Source: Whalleya microplaca
Lineage: Eukaryota > Ascomycota > Sordariomycetes > Xylariales > Xylariaceae
Assembly (NCBI GenBank): GCA_022497155.1
Contig: MU385710.1
Span: 496,001 to 560,000 of the forward strand
DNA length: 64,000 bases
Reading direction: 5' to 3'
The notes under the pieces were generated by a model. The model was not told the DNA's origin, searched no databases, and saw only the letters and a program-made list of their open reading frames with translations. How positions within the stretch are numbered: the first letter of the stretch is position 1; each line of letters opens with the position of its first letter. The position numbers and the translations under genes are program-made. Of the stretch, positions 12,559 to 24,265 are shown in pieces.

Positions 12559-15500
12559 TTAGGTATGGAAAGGAAGTCGCTTCTTTGGCTCTGGCAGTCT
12601 AAGCTCTCTCATACCAACGTCCGGTGTTTTCCACGCGGGCCCGGGCACAACTCGACCGATCCGTCGAGCTTCGAAGTTCGATACCAGCCACATCGCGAGC
12701 TCAGGGTCTCTCAATTCCTTTCCAGCCCATCCCGTTGGGAACTCGTGCTCGTAGCAATGCTGGTTGCGCATAAGGTCTGCCGACAAAGTTAGGTCCCATT
12801 CACATATTCTTCATGCTTAACCAACTGATGGAGTGGAAATACGATCGCTTACCTCCTACGTTGTATACGTAGTCGCCGGCTACCACCCAAGCGCCGATGC
12901 TTGAATTATGGTCGTTGTGCTTAGCGACTTCTCCATTGGGAATATCGGGAATCTGCGTAGGAGCAAGTCCAGCAACGATGCAATCTTTCCTTGTGAGGTA
13001 CAGCCTGTTGAGTGCGACGGCTCCATCGCCCTTTTGGGATATAGCAGTCGACGCGTCGGTGCCCCTATACTGCTCCACGCTTTGGTAGAGATCAGGTTGA
13101 TCTGCCGAAAGCCCTACTACAAGTTACTAACTGCGGAATGTATACGGGACTCATTTGGTAATACTCGAGATGTCAAAAACCCAGCTATGAAGTACAAGGT
13201 GCTTTGGCTGCAGTTGACTTAGGGTGACCTCGGGTACAAGGTGTCCGATGCGCATGTAGTCATAGTCCTAGAGTACCCACAATCAGCCCATCGATGTTTC
13301 AACAGTCACGTAGAACTCCTTTCCGAAAGGCCTCGTTCCCGTGGCGCGACCTCAGAGATCTATATAACACTGCGAAAGGTGAAAAGGGGAGGTTTGATGA
13401 TCACACGAACCTGTATGATATCGAGACTATGATGGTTCGCAAACGCCAGGCTGGCATCACGGCCGGCATATTGATACATCACGTTATCTCCTCCCGGGTG
13501 GAAGTCTAAATAACCTTACGAATATGTCAGCGTGGATTTGAAGCATTAGGTATCTGTGGCAGAAACACTAACTAGTGATGTCGTAAACCATATCGCCAAG
13601 AGCGATATATACCCCAAGATCAGGATTGTCGTGCCACCGTAGCATTCGGGGTGTGAAGCGACGGTCTGTTGAATGATTATTCACGTTTTCCCCATCAGAT
13701 TGAATACGAGCACAGAGGTAAGGCTCGAGGCGCTTGACTAAGTCTTTAGTCTGGGAATCCGATATGGGTCGAGGCAATAGCAGTGGGCCGCCACTGCATT
13801 GCATGAGCAGCGCTTGTTCCTTTTCACTCACGAATATGAAGTCTTTTATGAACGTTAGCCATCATAAGTTTTATGTCCCCAGACTAGGCAACATGTGTCT
13901 TACTCGTAACGTCGTAAACGTAAGGTCCTATGCTGACCCAACGAGGTAGTCCGTTGTTTCCATTGCATTCTGCCACTTCTTCTCTTCTCCTCGTAGCTAA
14001 CAGCTTTCCGATAGGATTACACTGCAATTTCGGCTTGGCAGCAATATCAGGGCGGACTGACCGGCGGTTAGATGTTGTGAGCGTTTCACGAATAGCATCC
14101 GCCCGAGGGTCGTCTAACACCAATTCGGGTCCCAGCGGCCCAGTCCTCACTATCGCACGGTAATCGCTCTCTGTAACACCCAGTTCCTTCAATACCTCTA
14201 GTTATCAGTTTAGCCATATGTAATCTCAGTCGTATAGAAGCCGACATACTTGAGATCCGGTATATATTATGACCGCCGTCTCCGTCAGGGTTGACTACCC
14301 ACGCGTTATCAAAATCCCGGTGATTGCCGACCGAACTGATGGTGAAGTATTGGGGGTATGGCCTCCGTGTAGCATTCCTATCGTTGTTCATTGAGGATGT
14401 CCTCCCCGTCCTCGCTAGCCCTGAAGATGGTCTAGGAGGAAGCGGTGGTAAAGGACCTCCGGAAGGTGGTTCACCTGGATCAGAAAGTCGTCTGCCTGGA
14501 GCCGGTGGCGGCACGGGACTGGCCGGTGGACTTCTCTGCGTGCCAATTCCAATATATTCATCATAAGACAAATATTCGGTGACGAGGCTCCCCCCCTCTT
14601 GCTCCCTCACGACTATCCAATCTGTCTCATACGTCGGTATATAAAAGGAGAAACTTGTCCAGGTATCGCGACGGGGATTGGCAGAGCGTTCAGCTCGTAT
14701 TTCATTGTAGGTATCTCGAATGCGCTCGATCCACGACCTAGTTTATTATCTCAGTCTCTCTCAGTGGATTCAACTTTATGCGAAATTATCACATTAGGTT
14801 CAGAATCAGAGAATCTCAAACTCACGGTGGCCCCCCTGATTTTCTTAACAGTTCATTCAGGCGCTCTTTGGCATCATCCAAATGATTGAAATGTGTGTCC
14901 AGGGGATCAGGATCAGGAGGAAATTCAGGAGTTTTAGCATAATCGGGCAGATCATCTGGACCAATTAGTTCCGTGCCAAAATCTCTGGTGAGCTCGGAGC
15001 TTGGATAGTATGTAAAATATTTCTCCACAGGCTGTACTGGGTCGCTAATTTGTTCCTTGAAGGGCAGAGAGCTCATCACTGCACAGATTCATGAGTTAGT
15101 AACTGATACCTCCTCCAGATGACTTCGGGAGTCCGTTGGCCCGTCTCTCAGATTGTTACTGTGAAACAATTCCAGAGAAATACGACATACAGCTCCTAAA
15201 GATATTTAAGATAAACCACAAAAAACTCGAAAATACCCACTAAGTGATGCAACAACAGCGAATACTGTTAATGAGGGTATCTCGTTGGGAGACCCAATCC
15301 CATTCTCCGCATTACTTAAATATGTGAAGATACTATTGACTATTACGAAACAATCGTATTCGTCGCGATATGCGTGGTGATAACGGAACTGGTCTATCAG
15401 GTTTCTAGGTATTATGTAGCTCCACGGTGAGACTTGCCACACATTATAGGCGGCGTCATACCAGTCACCCCTGATCTGTCGCCACTGCGAAGTTTTGGAT

Positions 15501-18365
15501 TAGTATGATCCAACTTATATGTACTTTTAGTAAAGAATTTCGATCTCAGCATCTTATAGTGAACAAGGGTTGTCATGTGTGGATCACTAGCCAAGACATT
15601 GATTCAACGCCCCTTCGGCTAGATCCGTAGACGCTACACTCTCGTCGTGCATCCATATGCGCAAGATGCACATTGTTGTACACGGCAAAGCCCTGGGGTG
15701 CTAATGTCGATATTTACTCACAATTTCCTTCCTCAGACGCCAGTCATTTTCGAATTCTTCGTACTTTCTCACTAGATTTGTCGGGCGGAATTCCAGCAGA
15801 TGGTTCTGTCGTGTAGAGCTAAATGTGTCAAATCCAGCTTCTCGAAAAGAGTTCGCGTACAAGATATGCGGTGCAATGAATGCTATTTGTAAATGTTCTG
15901 TTAATGGTATTTCTCGAGGGGAATATCTGGCGAGGTTGGGACACAATCGAATGCACCGGTCCTGCCACTGCACAATGAACAGATAACGAATCATCGAAGA
16001 CTCACCTGCTTTTCCATGTCCTAATACAGCTACTTGCCAGTACTGCTCCGAAAGTAATGCCGATATCCAGAGTGTAGGAATGGTATGCGCTGTAAAAATC
16101 CTCTTCTCTTTATCCGCCTGATATTGACGTCCTTCGACGTCATCGTCGCCTAGCGCATACGGGCGTACCAAGCTAGGAAACTCCGTAAGTGACAGATGAG
16201 TCTGGATGCCTCGCTTTTTACCACGGATATATTGGGATGTTCCATCGAGAATACCACCGAAGATATGATTTTCAATTGAGTATCCCAACTCCGCCATCCA
16301 TTCATCATCATAGAACTCTGCAGCATCAGGAGTAAGCAGTGAGTTTTGAAGCTTGTTTTAATGGCATCCAACCAACTATACTGAAAACAGGCCGGAAATG
16401 GTTATGAATAGCTTTAGATGCCACTTACATAATAATTGTCAGCTTTCAAGATCGCTTCGGACTACGTGAGATCATATACCGGTTCATGAAAGTCATCGAA
16501 CTCTGGGCTGTAATAATTCATAGCATGCTTTTTCGATACTCAGTTCACTGTCTAACAGAATACTCATTCTAAGCCGACACTTACTGTCATTTCGTGGATC
16601 ATCTATATGTTTTGCAAATAGTTAGTCCTCAGATATGTTGTGATATGAAAGGTTAAAGAAAAGGTGCCACTATACCGTCGCCGCCAGCCTAAACGTACTA
16701 ATACACCTTTCGGCCGGTGTTGTCTCAAGTTCAAGCAACGGCCTTATATGAGACACATGTATTCTCATAAACGAGTATGGTTCACCCTTGGAATCATTGA
16801 GATAATTGGCGCATCCGTCAATTTGCTGTATACTTGACCGTTCATCCATGAAGGAAAAGAAAATTCTCTGGGTTCGCTCCTGGAACATCTGGCTAAGCTC
16901 GTAAGGAGTGGCCCTCTCGGACCGTGTATGCTTCGGTAGAAATCTCTTCTTCCTGTCCTTTGCTTCTGGACTGAAATCAATGTCCGGGTCATCGTCTACC
17001 CATCGTTTATAAGGAGGAAACAAAAAAGCATCGAGCCTAACATGAATGTCAATTCTTCTGTGTTGGCTACAATCCATAATTGATCCATAATCCCCTGTCT
17101 ATCGCAGTAATGAAGATGGTGCAAGGCCATCAAAAGGCGGGTATGGGAGGGAGTAATAGATAGAGGGCCAAGGAACATGAACGTGGGAACAAACCATTCA
17201 CTCTGATCAAACATGAGTTGCCCAAGAATTCGATTGGCTAATTCTATCCCTGGGCGCACTACAAAATCCAGGGTCAGCAACATCGACAGTCTGGCACATT
17301 ATTGGAAGCCATATAGCATGGCCCGTTTTAAAAGCTTATTATTGGACATGTAGTAGGACAGGCGGGGAAATAAATGAAACTATGTATTACTCACTACAGT
17401 TCCAGATAGCTTCATTATCTACACTCCAATACACCTCAGGAGGTTCAGCGATCCCGGGAATGGGGTTCTACTCGAGACTCTCACATTAGTAAAGGCATGA
17501 TTAATAGTCTAAGGACATGTTATACTGCTATTAGACCTTCGGGATACATACTTGTAGAGCACTCCTAGCATCAGTCCTCATATCATACCACTGCAGAAAC
17601 TCAAGTCAGCCTTTGTTCTCGCCACCATACGGCTAAGAGAGGGCATCGCAAGAAGCTATCCAGGGCGCGTTGCTACCCCCTGTGTTCATAGACTAGGGAA
17701 TTAGCCCCAGAAGTTGGATCCATAACGCTGCCTACATGATTTTTCTTGAAGCAAGGAAACCAGTTGTCCTCGTTCACGGTGAACATCTTGGTAGAGAATG
17801 TTTTCCATTGATCCCACATGTCGGAGGGACCTAAGTCTTCGGTAATGCCGCCCGGTGATCCATCATACAGCTTGCCATTGATCACCGCTAGCTGCCACGA
17901 CCTAAGACCAGACATTTTGGTTAATTGTGTCCGCTCGGCAAGAAAAAGCCTGTCGAGTCCATCGTTGTCAGGCTGCGGAATCGGTGCCGTCGAAGGCGTT
18001 TCCCCATATAGAGGAACGAATGGATGTTCTGGTGCTAGGCCTGAGTGGACCCTGTTGTCGGCGTGGTTCTCAGCCAGTCGAAAAAAGGTCCAAGCCGAGG
18101 CGCCCTAAATTGAGAGAAGATGTCCTATTAGCGTGCGAAACCCACATGTTGGAAATCCTACGTGGACCGAGGGATACACTGGAAGGGAATGTCAGGAGAC
18201 ATCTCACTTACTACCAAGGTTAGCTACTATACATGAAGCAATTGAAAATACAGTTGATGAAGCTAGGGTTTAGAACTTCCAAACAACATGGCTGTACTTA
18301 CCATATTTCTCAGCAATAGGAGAATATGGGCCGACGGTGGGCATCTTTTCCTGGTATTTGTCCAT
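12559..18365 (-). pseudogene. Large 18-exon gene with about five tandem cytochrome-b5-like units; three apparent lesions
   Basis: Minus-strand exons: 18302-18365, 18162-18178, 17736-18104, 17552-17590, 17395-17467, 16676-17258, 16585-16602, 16429-16527, 15722-16380, 15241-15484, 14826-15078, 14250-14737, 13904-14197, 13573-13842, 13411-13505, 13165-13267, 12853-13116 and 12559-12776. Phases agree throughout, giving about 1383 aa if the lesions are ignored. The C-terminal third repeats a b5-like core: NAWVVNP..IYRIS, RWVSIGPYVYDVTN, YIALGDMVYDITNFHPGG, HSWVFDIS and GAWVVAGDYVYNVG. Only the third unit keeps the HPGG haem-ligand motif and a later NHHS. A proline-rich linker lies near 14400-14560. 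Lesions: one-base deletions at 17022-17027 and 16356-16359, and TAG at 16462-16464. It may be a live gene hit by assembly errors. An upstream membrane-type exon (18658-18940) may be its true N-terminus. Confidence 0.7.
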
Positions 18366-18657
18366 GTCAGCTATAGTCTAGCCTTCACGAAGTGCAAGAT
18401 TCGGAGATCTAGCAGCGAGCACAAGGTATCCCATCAACTTGTAATAATGAGGTTACAGAAATACCGTAGATTTCTCCGGTGTTAGCTAAATAGAGATTTG
18501 GAATGTGAGGTAAGACCCCTAAATGCCATTGACGGCATACATTCCATGAAAGACTTTGTAAGACATATCCGCTTCGAGTTAGCATAGTAGCAATTAATCA
18601 ATGCATTGTTAACCATTCGTGCATCTCTTCAAGCAAGAGAGATCCACTCTCAAAAAT

Positions 18658-18940
18658 TCAAGCTCTTTGTAGGTATGAGTCCAATACTCCAGCTAAGCCG
18701 CGATCTAGGACTAGTAGTATGATCCATGGATGAGCCGTTATGCTCTCAAAGATATAGTAAGGTAGTGAGTATTTTAGCCATCGGGAACGATACGTGTAGA
18801 GAATAAGCCAGCCCGTAGTTGCGATTGCTTTTAGGGTTTTGACTGATCGCTCCAAGGGGATTCTTTGGACACCACTTCGTAGGTATCTCAAGCCATGGCC
18901 CGTAAGATAAGGCAACCGCCCTTGGCCTCGTTCAAACTGT
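18658..18940 (-). other. Protein-like membrane-helix exon upstream of the b5-repeat gene
   Basis: The minus-strand frame is open from a possible acceptor (ACAACAG, exon from about 18935) to TAG at 18658. It encodes a basic stretch (RSVKTLKAIATTGW) and hydrophobic helices (WIILLVLDRGLAGVL). It lies just 5' of the multi-unit b5 gene and could be its membrane-anchored N-terminal exon. I could not find joining splice sites, so it is kept separate. A lone relic is the alternative. Confidence 0.35.
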
Positions 18941-20078
18941 TGTGATAGTCATCCCTTACAGTAGACTTGCTGTAGCAAATACTATATATTGTTTAACAGC
19001 TCCGACGACGAATTTCCCAGTGCTGAAAGTACTTAGATATTTCAGAGCAGTATTGCCTACAGATCGATATTTTCATACCAACAACCATCTGATGACGAGA
19101 TTTGCCAGTAGGCGGTATTCATTTGTTTACTACTACATTGTTGTAGTGTCTATAAATGCACTAGCGATGTAACTAGCCCATATAGTATGAACAAGTGACA
19201 TCATCTTACAGCCTGCGGTTCGTTTTCTAAGTTGGAGTGCAAATGGCAACTTGAATGAATCTCTCGGTGTTATAATTGAGATTAATCCTTATTCACACAG
19301 ACGAGATGTAACAACTCAGCCCTGTATCCTCAGTACTTATACCATGTTCAATCCTATGAGGCGTATTTTACCACACACAGCTTACTCTTCACTGTGACTT
19401 TGAGCCCACGTGCTGTTCATGGCTATATCAGTCAACGTGGACTATTGTATCCGACAGTGAGGCAAAGAGGCCTGCCATCGTAGCCTCTCACCAGGTATCT
19501 CATGTGATTCAGCAGTCAACTCCGGATTCACACAAATAGGCGATCATCGTGCGCTCAAACTCCGGCTACGGAGGGAGTGCGGAGATAGCGTGGCGTCAGC
19601 ATCCGAATAAGACACACAATTATCACGGGGAAACTTCACAGCGTGCTTGGGTAAGCGTCAGCGCAGCCTCCAGTTTCTAACAGTGTCGCGGATCGAAGCG
19701 CTTTTGAGCCAATAGCCCGCGCTAGGTTGCACCTCCGTTGGGCTTACCTATCTCCATCTTCTCAGTCTGCACTCCGAAGTGCGCGGTATTAGGTCGTTTA
19801 CAAATCACGGATCTCCCCACGTACGACCGGGATTTGCGGGGTGCATATTATCAAGACACATCCAAACACAAAGAACTATTCAGTTCAGACTGCGGTTCTC
19901 ACGAGTTCATCAATTGTCATTACAGTCAAGTGTTACTTAAAATCCTCAAGTCCAATTGGTTAAGAGAATCTTCGCAAAGAGCTGCATCTAATCCAGTAGG
20001 TAGATTCGCTTATTGGAAGTCAATAACCACTGTCAATTACGAAAACTAACCAGCTTCTTTCTATATAAGACAAGCAAT
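18941..20078. other. AT-rich intergenic stretch with SDR promoter
   Basis: No gene was recognised. A TATA-like CTATATAAGA at 20061-20070 sits only 9 bases before the ATG of the SDR gene, unusually close for a TATA element that serves this start codon. Confidence 0.4.
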
Positions 20079-21073
20079 ATGGACACATCTGGGCTGTTCC
20101 GAGTCGATGGCATAGTCGCCGTCGTGACCGGCGGCGGAACCGGCAAGTCCACCCCACCATGGGCGGGCCCCACCGACTAACACGCGACAGGCATCGGGCT
20201 CACGATGACGAAGGCCCTCGCGGGGGCCGGGGCGAAAAAAGTGTACATCCTCGGACGCCGCAAGGACGTCCTCGACGCGGCAGCGGCGACGCACCCCAGC
20301 ATCGTCCCCGTGGAGTGCGACGTGACGGCCAAGGCGTCGCTGCAGGCCGCCGTCGACCGCGTGGCCGCGGACTCGGGGTACGTGAACCTGGTGATCGCGA
20401 ACTCGGGGGTGCCGGGCCCCGAGACGCGGTTCCACCCGGACTTGACGGTGTCCGGGCTGCGCACGCTGCTCTTCGAGGACGTCGCTATGGAGGACTTCAC
20501 GCAGGCGCTGCACGTCAACGTCACGGGCGCCTACTTCACCATGCTGGCCTTCCTCGAGCTGCTCGACGCGGGCAACAAGAACGCGCTGAAGGGGGGGTTT
20601 GGTAAGCCGTTGGAGGAGGGGAGCGATGTGCTCTCCATCCAGAGCCAGGCCGTCGTCACGAGCAGCATCTCCGCGTATAGTCGGTTCCGCCTGAGTACGC
20701 CGGCGTACTCGTCGAGCAAGGCTGCTATTGCTCATCTTGCTAAGCACGCGAGCACGAATCTCGCGAAATACGAGATTAGAGTGAACGCGCTCGCGCCGGG
20801 AAGTAGGTACTATCGCTTGCATCATGATAGCTCTGGAAACTGACATAGACTCCAGTATTCCCTTCTGAGCTGGCAAAGGGGCTGATGGGGTCACGCGACC
20901 CCGGAAAGGAGGCCTACGAGGATCCTCTGTACATCCCGGCCAGACGGTATGGTACTGACGAGGAGATGGCAGGCTCGATACTGTATTTGGCGAGCAGAGC
21001 AGGGGCTTTCTGCAATGGGCTTATCCTTCTACCGGACGGTGGCAAGATATCTACGATGCCCTCCGAATACTAG
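20079..21073 (+). CDS. Classical short-chain dehydrogenase/reductase with GC-AG intron and a frame break
   Basis: Exons are 20079-20142, 20191-20802 and 20857-21073. The first intron uses a GC donor (GCAAGT) and ACAG acceptor, which joins the dinucleotide-binding motif TGGGTGIG. Other SDR hallmarks are NLVIANSG, the serine-containing VVTSSIS, the YSSSK catalytic pair, and the APGIFPSEL loop formed across intron 2. The C-terminus GRRYGT-like segment (RRYGTDEEMAGSILYLAS) and FCNGLILLPDGG fit the family at about 290 aa. In exon 3 the frame of FPSELAKG runs into TGA, while the family-like LMGSRDPGK follows one frame away; one missing G in the run at 20879-20881 would restore it. The substrate is unknown. 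It is GC-richer than its flanks. It may be a live gene with an assembly error or a recent pseudogene. Confidence 0.75.
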
Positions 21074-21446
21074 GTCGGACAGTCGGAGATAACCAAGATC
21101 AGAGCCTATGTCTGCAGCTAAAAAATAGACCTAGATGGGGCAATCCTGTATAGAGCTAGGTTAAGAGGTCTAGATCTTTTACTCGTCACTTAGACTGATA
21201 ACCCCTGTGCCGTTTCACTATCAAAATTTAGACAGCTCATTGTGGCATCGTTGATTGAAGTGCCAGATTCCCGCTCATAGCCGTGATGGAAACGTGGATT
21301 CTATTGGTCCAACACACAAAATGCTGTGTTCACTTACACAGTCGATAAAGCTAAAAACCTATATGCATGATCCAGACTACTGCTGTGTAAATGACCCTGA
21401 AAAATTCGACAAGAGACCTGCATCAGGTCTGAAATAGCCACCAGAC
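21074..21446. other. Short convergent intergenic region
   Basis: This lies between the stop of the SDR gene (+) and the stop of the LysM gene (-). It should hold both 3' ends; no clear terminator or gene is seen. Confidence 0.4.
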
Positions 21447-21965
21447 TTAGGGCCTCGGCACACAGATCGTCCCACCCACGGCCAGCTTGTCGCAATTTAT
21501 GCCCTGGTTTGCCTTCAGCAAATCCTCCAACGGTACGCCCTTCAAGTCGGCAATCGCCCAGCACGTGTCGCCCGTCTTGACCTTATACGGCGTGCTCGCG
21601 TCCGTACACGTCACCGTATCTACGCGCTTGGTGGAACCGCTGATGAACCAGAAGACGAAGAGCAGGAACAGGCCGACGAGCAGGAACCAGTTCAGCAACG
21701 GCATCATCTCCCGCCGCCACGACGGCTGTCGGCCTGTGCTGATCGGGACGCCCGGTTGCGAAATATCGTTCTCATCGTCGTAGCGCGGGGGCGCGGGGCC
21801 CGACACGCGGTGCAGCTGCCCGTATTGGTTTCCCGAGGCGCTCTCCCAGATGCTGCCGTCGGCGTCGCGGAATGTGTAGGTCTGGGTGTCAGCATCGTAC
21901 CCGATGCGCGTCATGCCCTCCGGAAGGCGTTCCTCGTCGGTGTCGTACTGCGACCAGCGACCCAT
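21447..21965 (-). CDS. Membrane-anchored LysM domain protein
   Basis: An intronless 172-aa frame. Residues 1-55 form a conserved-looking acidic N-terminal region with an IGYDADTQTYTFRDADG segment. A single transmembrane helix (LLNWFLLVGLFLLFVFWFI) lies at about 88-107. The C-terminal LysM module at about 122-170 reads YKVKTGDTCWAIADLKGV, then LLKANQGINC and VGGTICVP. LysM folds bind chitin or other N-acetylglucosamine glycans. With no signal peptide and an internal helix this looks like a type II membrane protein that exposes LysM at the wall or in the endomembrane lumen, rather than a soluble LysM effector. The frame and domain are clear; topology is inferred. Confidence 0.85.
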   Translation of the reverse strand: MGRWSQYDTDEERLPEGMTRIGYDADTQTYTFRDADGSIWESASGNQYGQLHRVSGPAPPRYDDENDISQPGVPISTGRQPSWRREMMPLLNWFLLVGLFLLFVFWFISGSTKRVDTVTCTDASTPYKVKTGDTCWAIADLKGVPLEDLLKANQGINCDKLAVGGTICVPRP

Positions 21966-22567
21966 GATGGCTAAGCTACCTAAGGTAGATATTCGAGACG
22001 TAGGTAATAATTGTGGGTTTGTACGGTAGTTTACAAACTCTAAAACTCAACGACGGCCTATTTTTCTCTACTTTCTATCATGGAAGAGATAGGATTGAAG
22101 CTAGAAAGAATGAGGGATCGAGTATCAGGAGGTGTATGAGGAAGAGTCGGGCTGCAGACTGTCCCGCCACGCAGCCACGCAACCATGCACAGGGATTCGG
22201 GTGACGTCAAAGCGTCCAGCGCATCAACTGCCAGCTTGAGCCTGCCACAGCCCAGAAATCATGCGATTACCCCTGAATGCACCAGCCACATGCGTTTCAC
22301 GATTCAAGCCACGGCATGAATGTTAGGTGTGGCTGTAGATATTCTAGAAATATATTTATCTTACATTTCCCACCTCAAGAGATATTAGGACCATCTGTGC
22401 ATACAAGTGTCAGATACGTGCTCAAATGATAGGAGAAACTCCATCGGGTGTTCTCTAGCTTGGCGAGCAACCCGCTTAGCGAGTGCGATCCCTCGCAAAG
22501 TCTCGTCTGGCTTCCATTCACAATTGGTCTTCCTCCACATCATAGATCCTTGCTTTGGTCATTGCCC

Positions 22568-23119
22568 CTATTTATCCTCCACTTGTTGCACATTGATTAC
22601 AGGAACATAATCAGTCTTCTTTCTCCGTCCCAAGAAAGCTCTTATGTAGTCTTCATCGTCCGGTCGCTCCCCCTTCTCTCGTTTGTCAAGTTTCTCGTTG
22701 AAGATCTCCGAGAACAGGAACGCGAACACAAATCCCGCCAGGATCAGTAGGAAGATGAGGAAGTAAATATGACCAAACTTGTGAATCTGGCAAAGAATTA
22801 GCGCTTCTATTCATTTTTGATTTCTTGTTGTTGTCTGAAATATGGTGGTGCTTACATGCTTATAGGCCTCCGCTACATGATCACATGGTTGCATGTTTGG
22901 GAGAATTTGAGTGTTGACGCCCATTGGATAGGTAATCTCGCCGTGGAGCTACAATTTAAATATGCTGGTATTGGTTGAAATATTCCGATAATATTGTTGA
23001 CGAATTATTTTTCATCTTTACATTAGACAAAGAATACTTGATGTTTTAGGTACCATCTCAGACACTACCGAATGCGGAAACACTTTGTAGCCTAATACAA
23101 AGCAGATCGGCTCCAACAT
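22568..23119 (-). CDS. Small single-pass membrane protein, three exons, family not recognised
   Basis: Minus-strand exons 23054-23119, 22856-22948 and 22568-22786 give 125 aa. All junctions are phase 0, with GTACCT and GTAAGC donors and TTGTAG and TGCCAG acceptors. No exon is open from its own ATG to a stop, so simple ORF scanning misses the gene. The N-terminal part (about 53 residues) is followed by one hydrophobic helix (YFLIFLLILAGFVFAFLF) and a charged tail (EKLDKREKGERPDDEDYI, then FLGRRKKTDYVPV). Codon choice in the last exon is clean and GC-rich. It could be a small ER or mitochondrial membrane protein; nothing more specific can be said. The real start could lie in a further upstream exon. 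Confidence 0.65.
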
Positions 23120-24265
23120 GATGGCTGAACTATCTGCATGTACTTATGTCTACATACCTACCTACGTACGTTTCATTACTTGTCTAATTGTGTTTGTTAT
23201 GTAAGATCGAGGTCGTAAGTTATTCCACTTACTCTGCTAACGTCTCGACTGGAGTGAGTGGGCGTTATTCTGTAAGATGATTATTATCACAGCGAAATCA
23301 GTATTATTCCATGCTTAATCAAACCACTTCACCAAATTTCTGGCGTACTATCACTTTCACTCACATCCTCGTTATCCTTGTGGCCGTATGGTATGATGGT
23401 TAGAGGGAGAGAGAGGGGGAGCTTATCACGTCTCTGAACTACTAGCACGGTACATGGGGCTTCTGGCTGCGCAAGGGGGTTCCTATTTAAGCTGTCTGCT
23501 GTCTACATCCGTATGCTGTATGTAGTTGTTGATGATGGATCAGTTGTGAGGTCTGAGGTTGTGCGGCTACCAGATAGATCTGGGTGGGTGTTTCCTTAGA
23601 AGCCATCACGCCCTCGTGACGGTGAAGCTATTTACAAAATACAAATCTCATCCCTGCGAGTTCTGCTGTCCATACGTCACCTATTAAGTGACACAACAGT
23701 CCATCGTATTCAGCTGCGAGTCGACCGAGGCAGATAATGGACACAGCGTGACCCAGCTGCGTCTGCGTTGCAGATATTTAGGGTCTGCTCCGTGGCCGAG
23801 GAGATGGACGGACTTGTTGTGTGTGATCTCGGAAACGAGAGCAACGGATAGTGTGTGTGGATTGTTAAAGTCGTGTACGATCTCGTTACGAACGGACATG
23901 TCATGGTCGGAGCGGATGGAAGAGACGTTTAACCCAAACATCTCGAGGCAGAGTACTATGTCCCTATACACATTGTCAGTTATTTTCATCTGACTCTGCC
24001 ATGGGATAAGCGAAATGGTAATCATCATGGAATCGGTTATTACCACAGTGGTTGTAGCTTAAACGAGTTGCCTAACCGTGCGGTACTGTAGACTAATGAA
24101 TGAACATACCTTTTTTCTTCTTGAAAAGTGACCCTTAATCTCGTTGAGCCTACCTGGTATCGTCTAGGTAGATGACCCGGCTTCCTCCTGATCAGAGGCC
24201 ATGAGGCCTGGATGCTGGCCGACATAATCAGCTGTGAACCTGGGGTGAATCAAGGACAAATGTAC
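23120..24265. other. Intergenic region
   Basis: Promoter side of the small membrane protein gene. Overlapping short frames on both strands at 23684-24046 lack family features. No gene was accepted. Confidence 0.4.

Noticed and set aside
15734..16020. Possible 38-bp intron (GTGAGT...GTGCAG) inside exon 9 of the b5-repeat gene
   Set aside because: Too short, and its removal breaks the frame, whereas the read-through frame stays protein-like.
20061..20894. Minus-strand 277-aa frame opposite the SDR gene
   Set aside because: It is the Arg/Gly-rich shadow of a GC-rich gene on the plus strand, which has clear SDR motifs.
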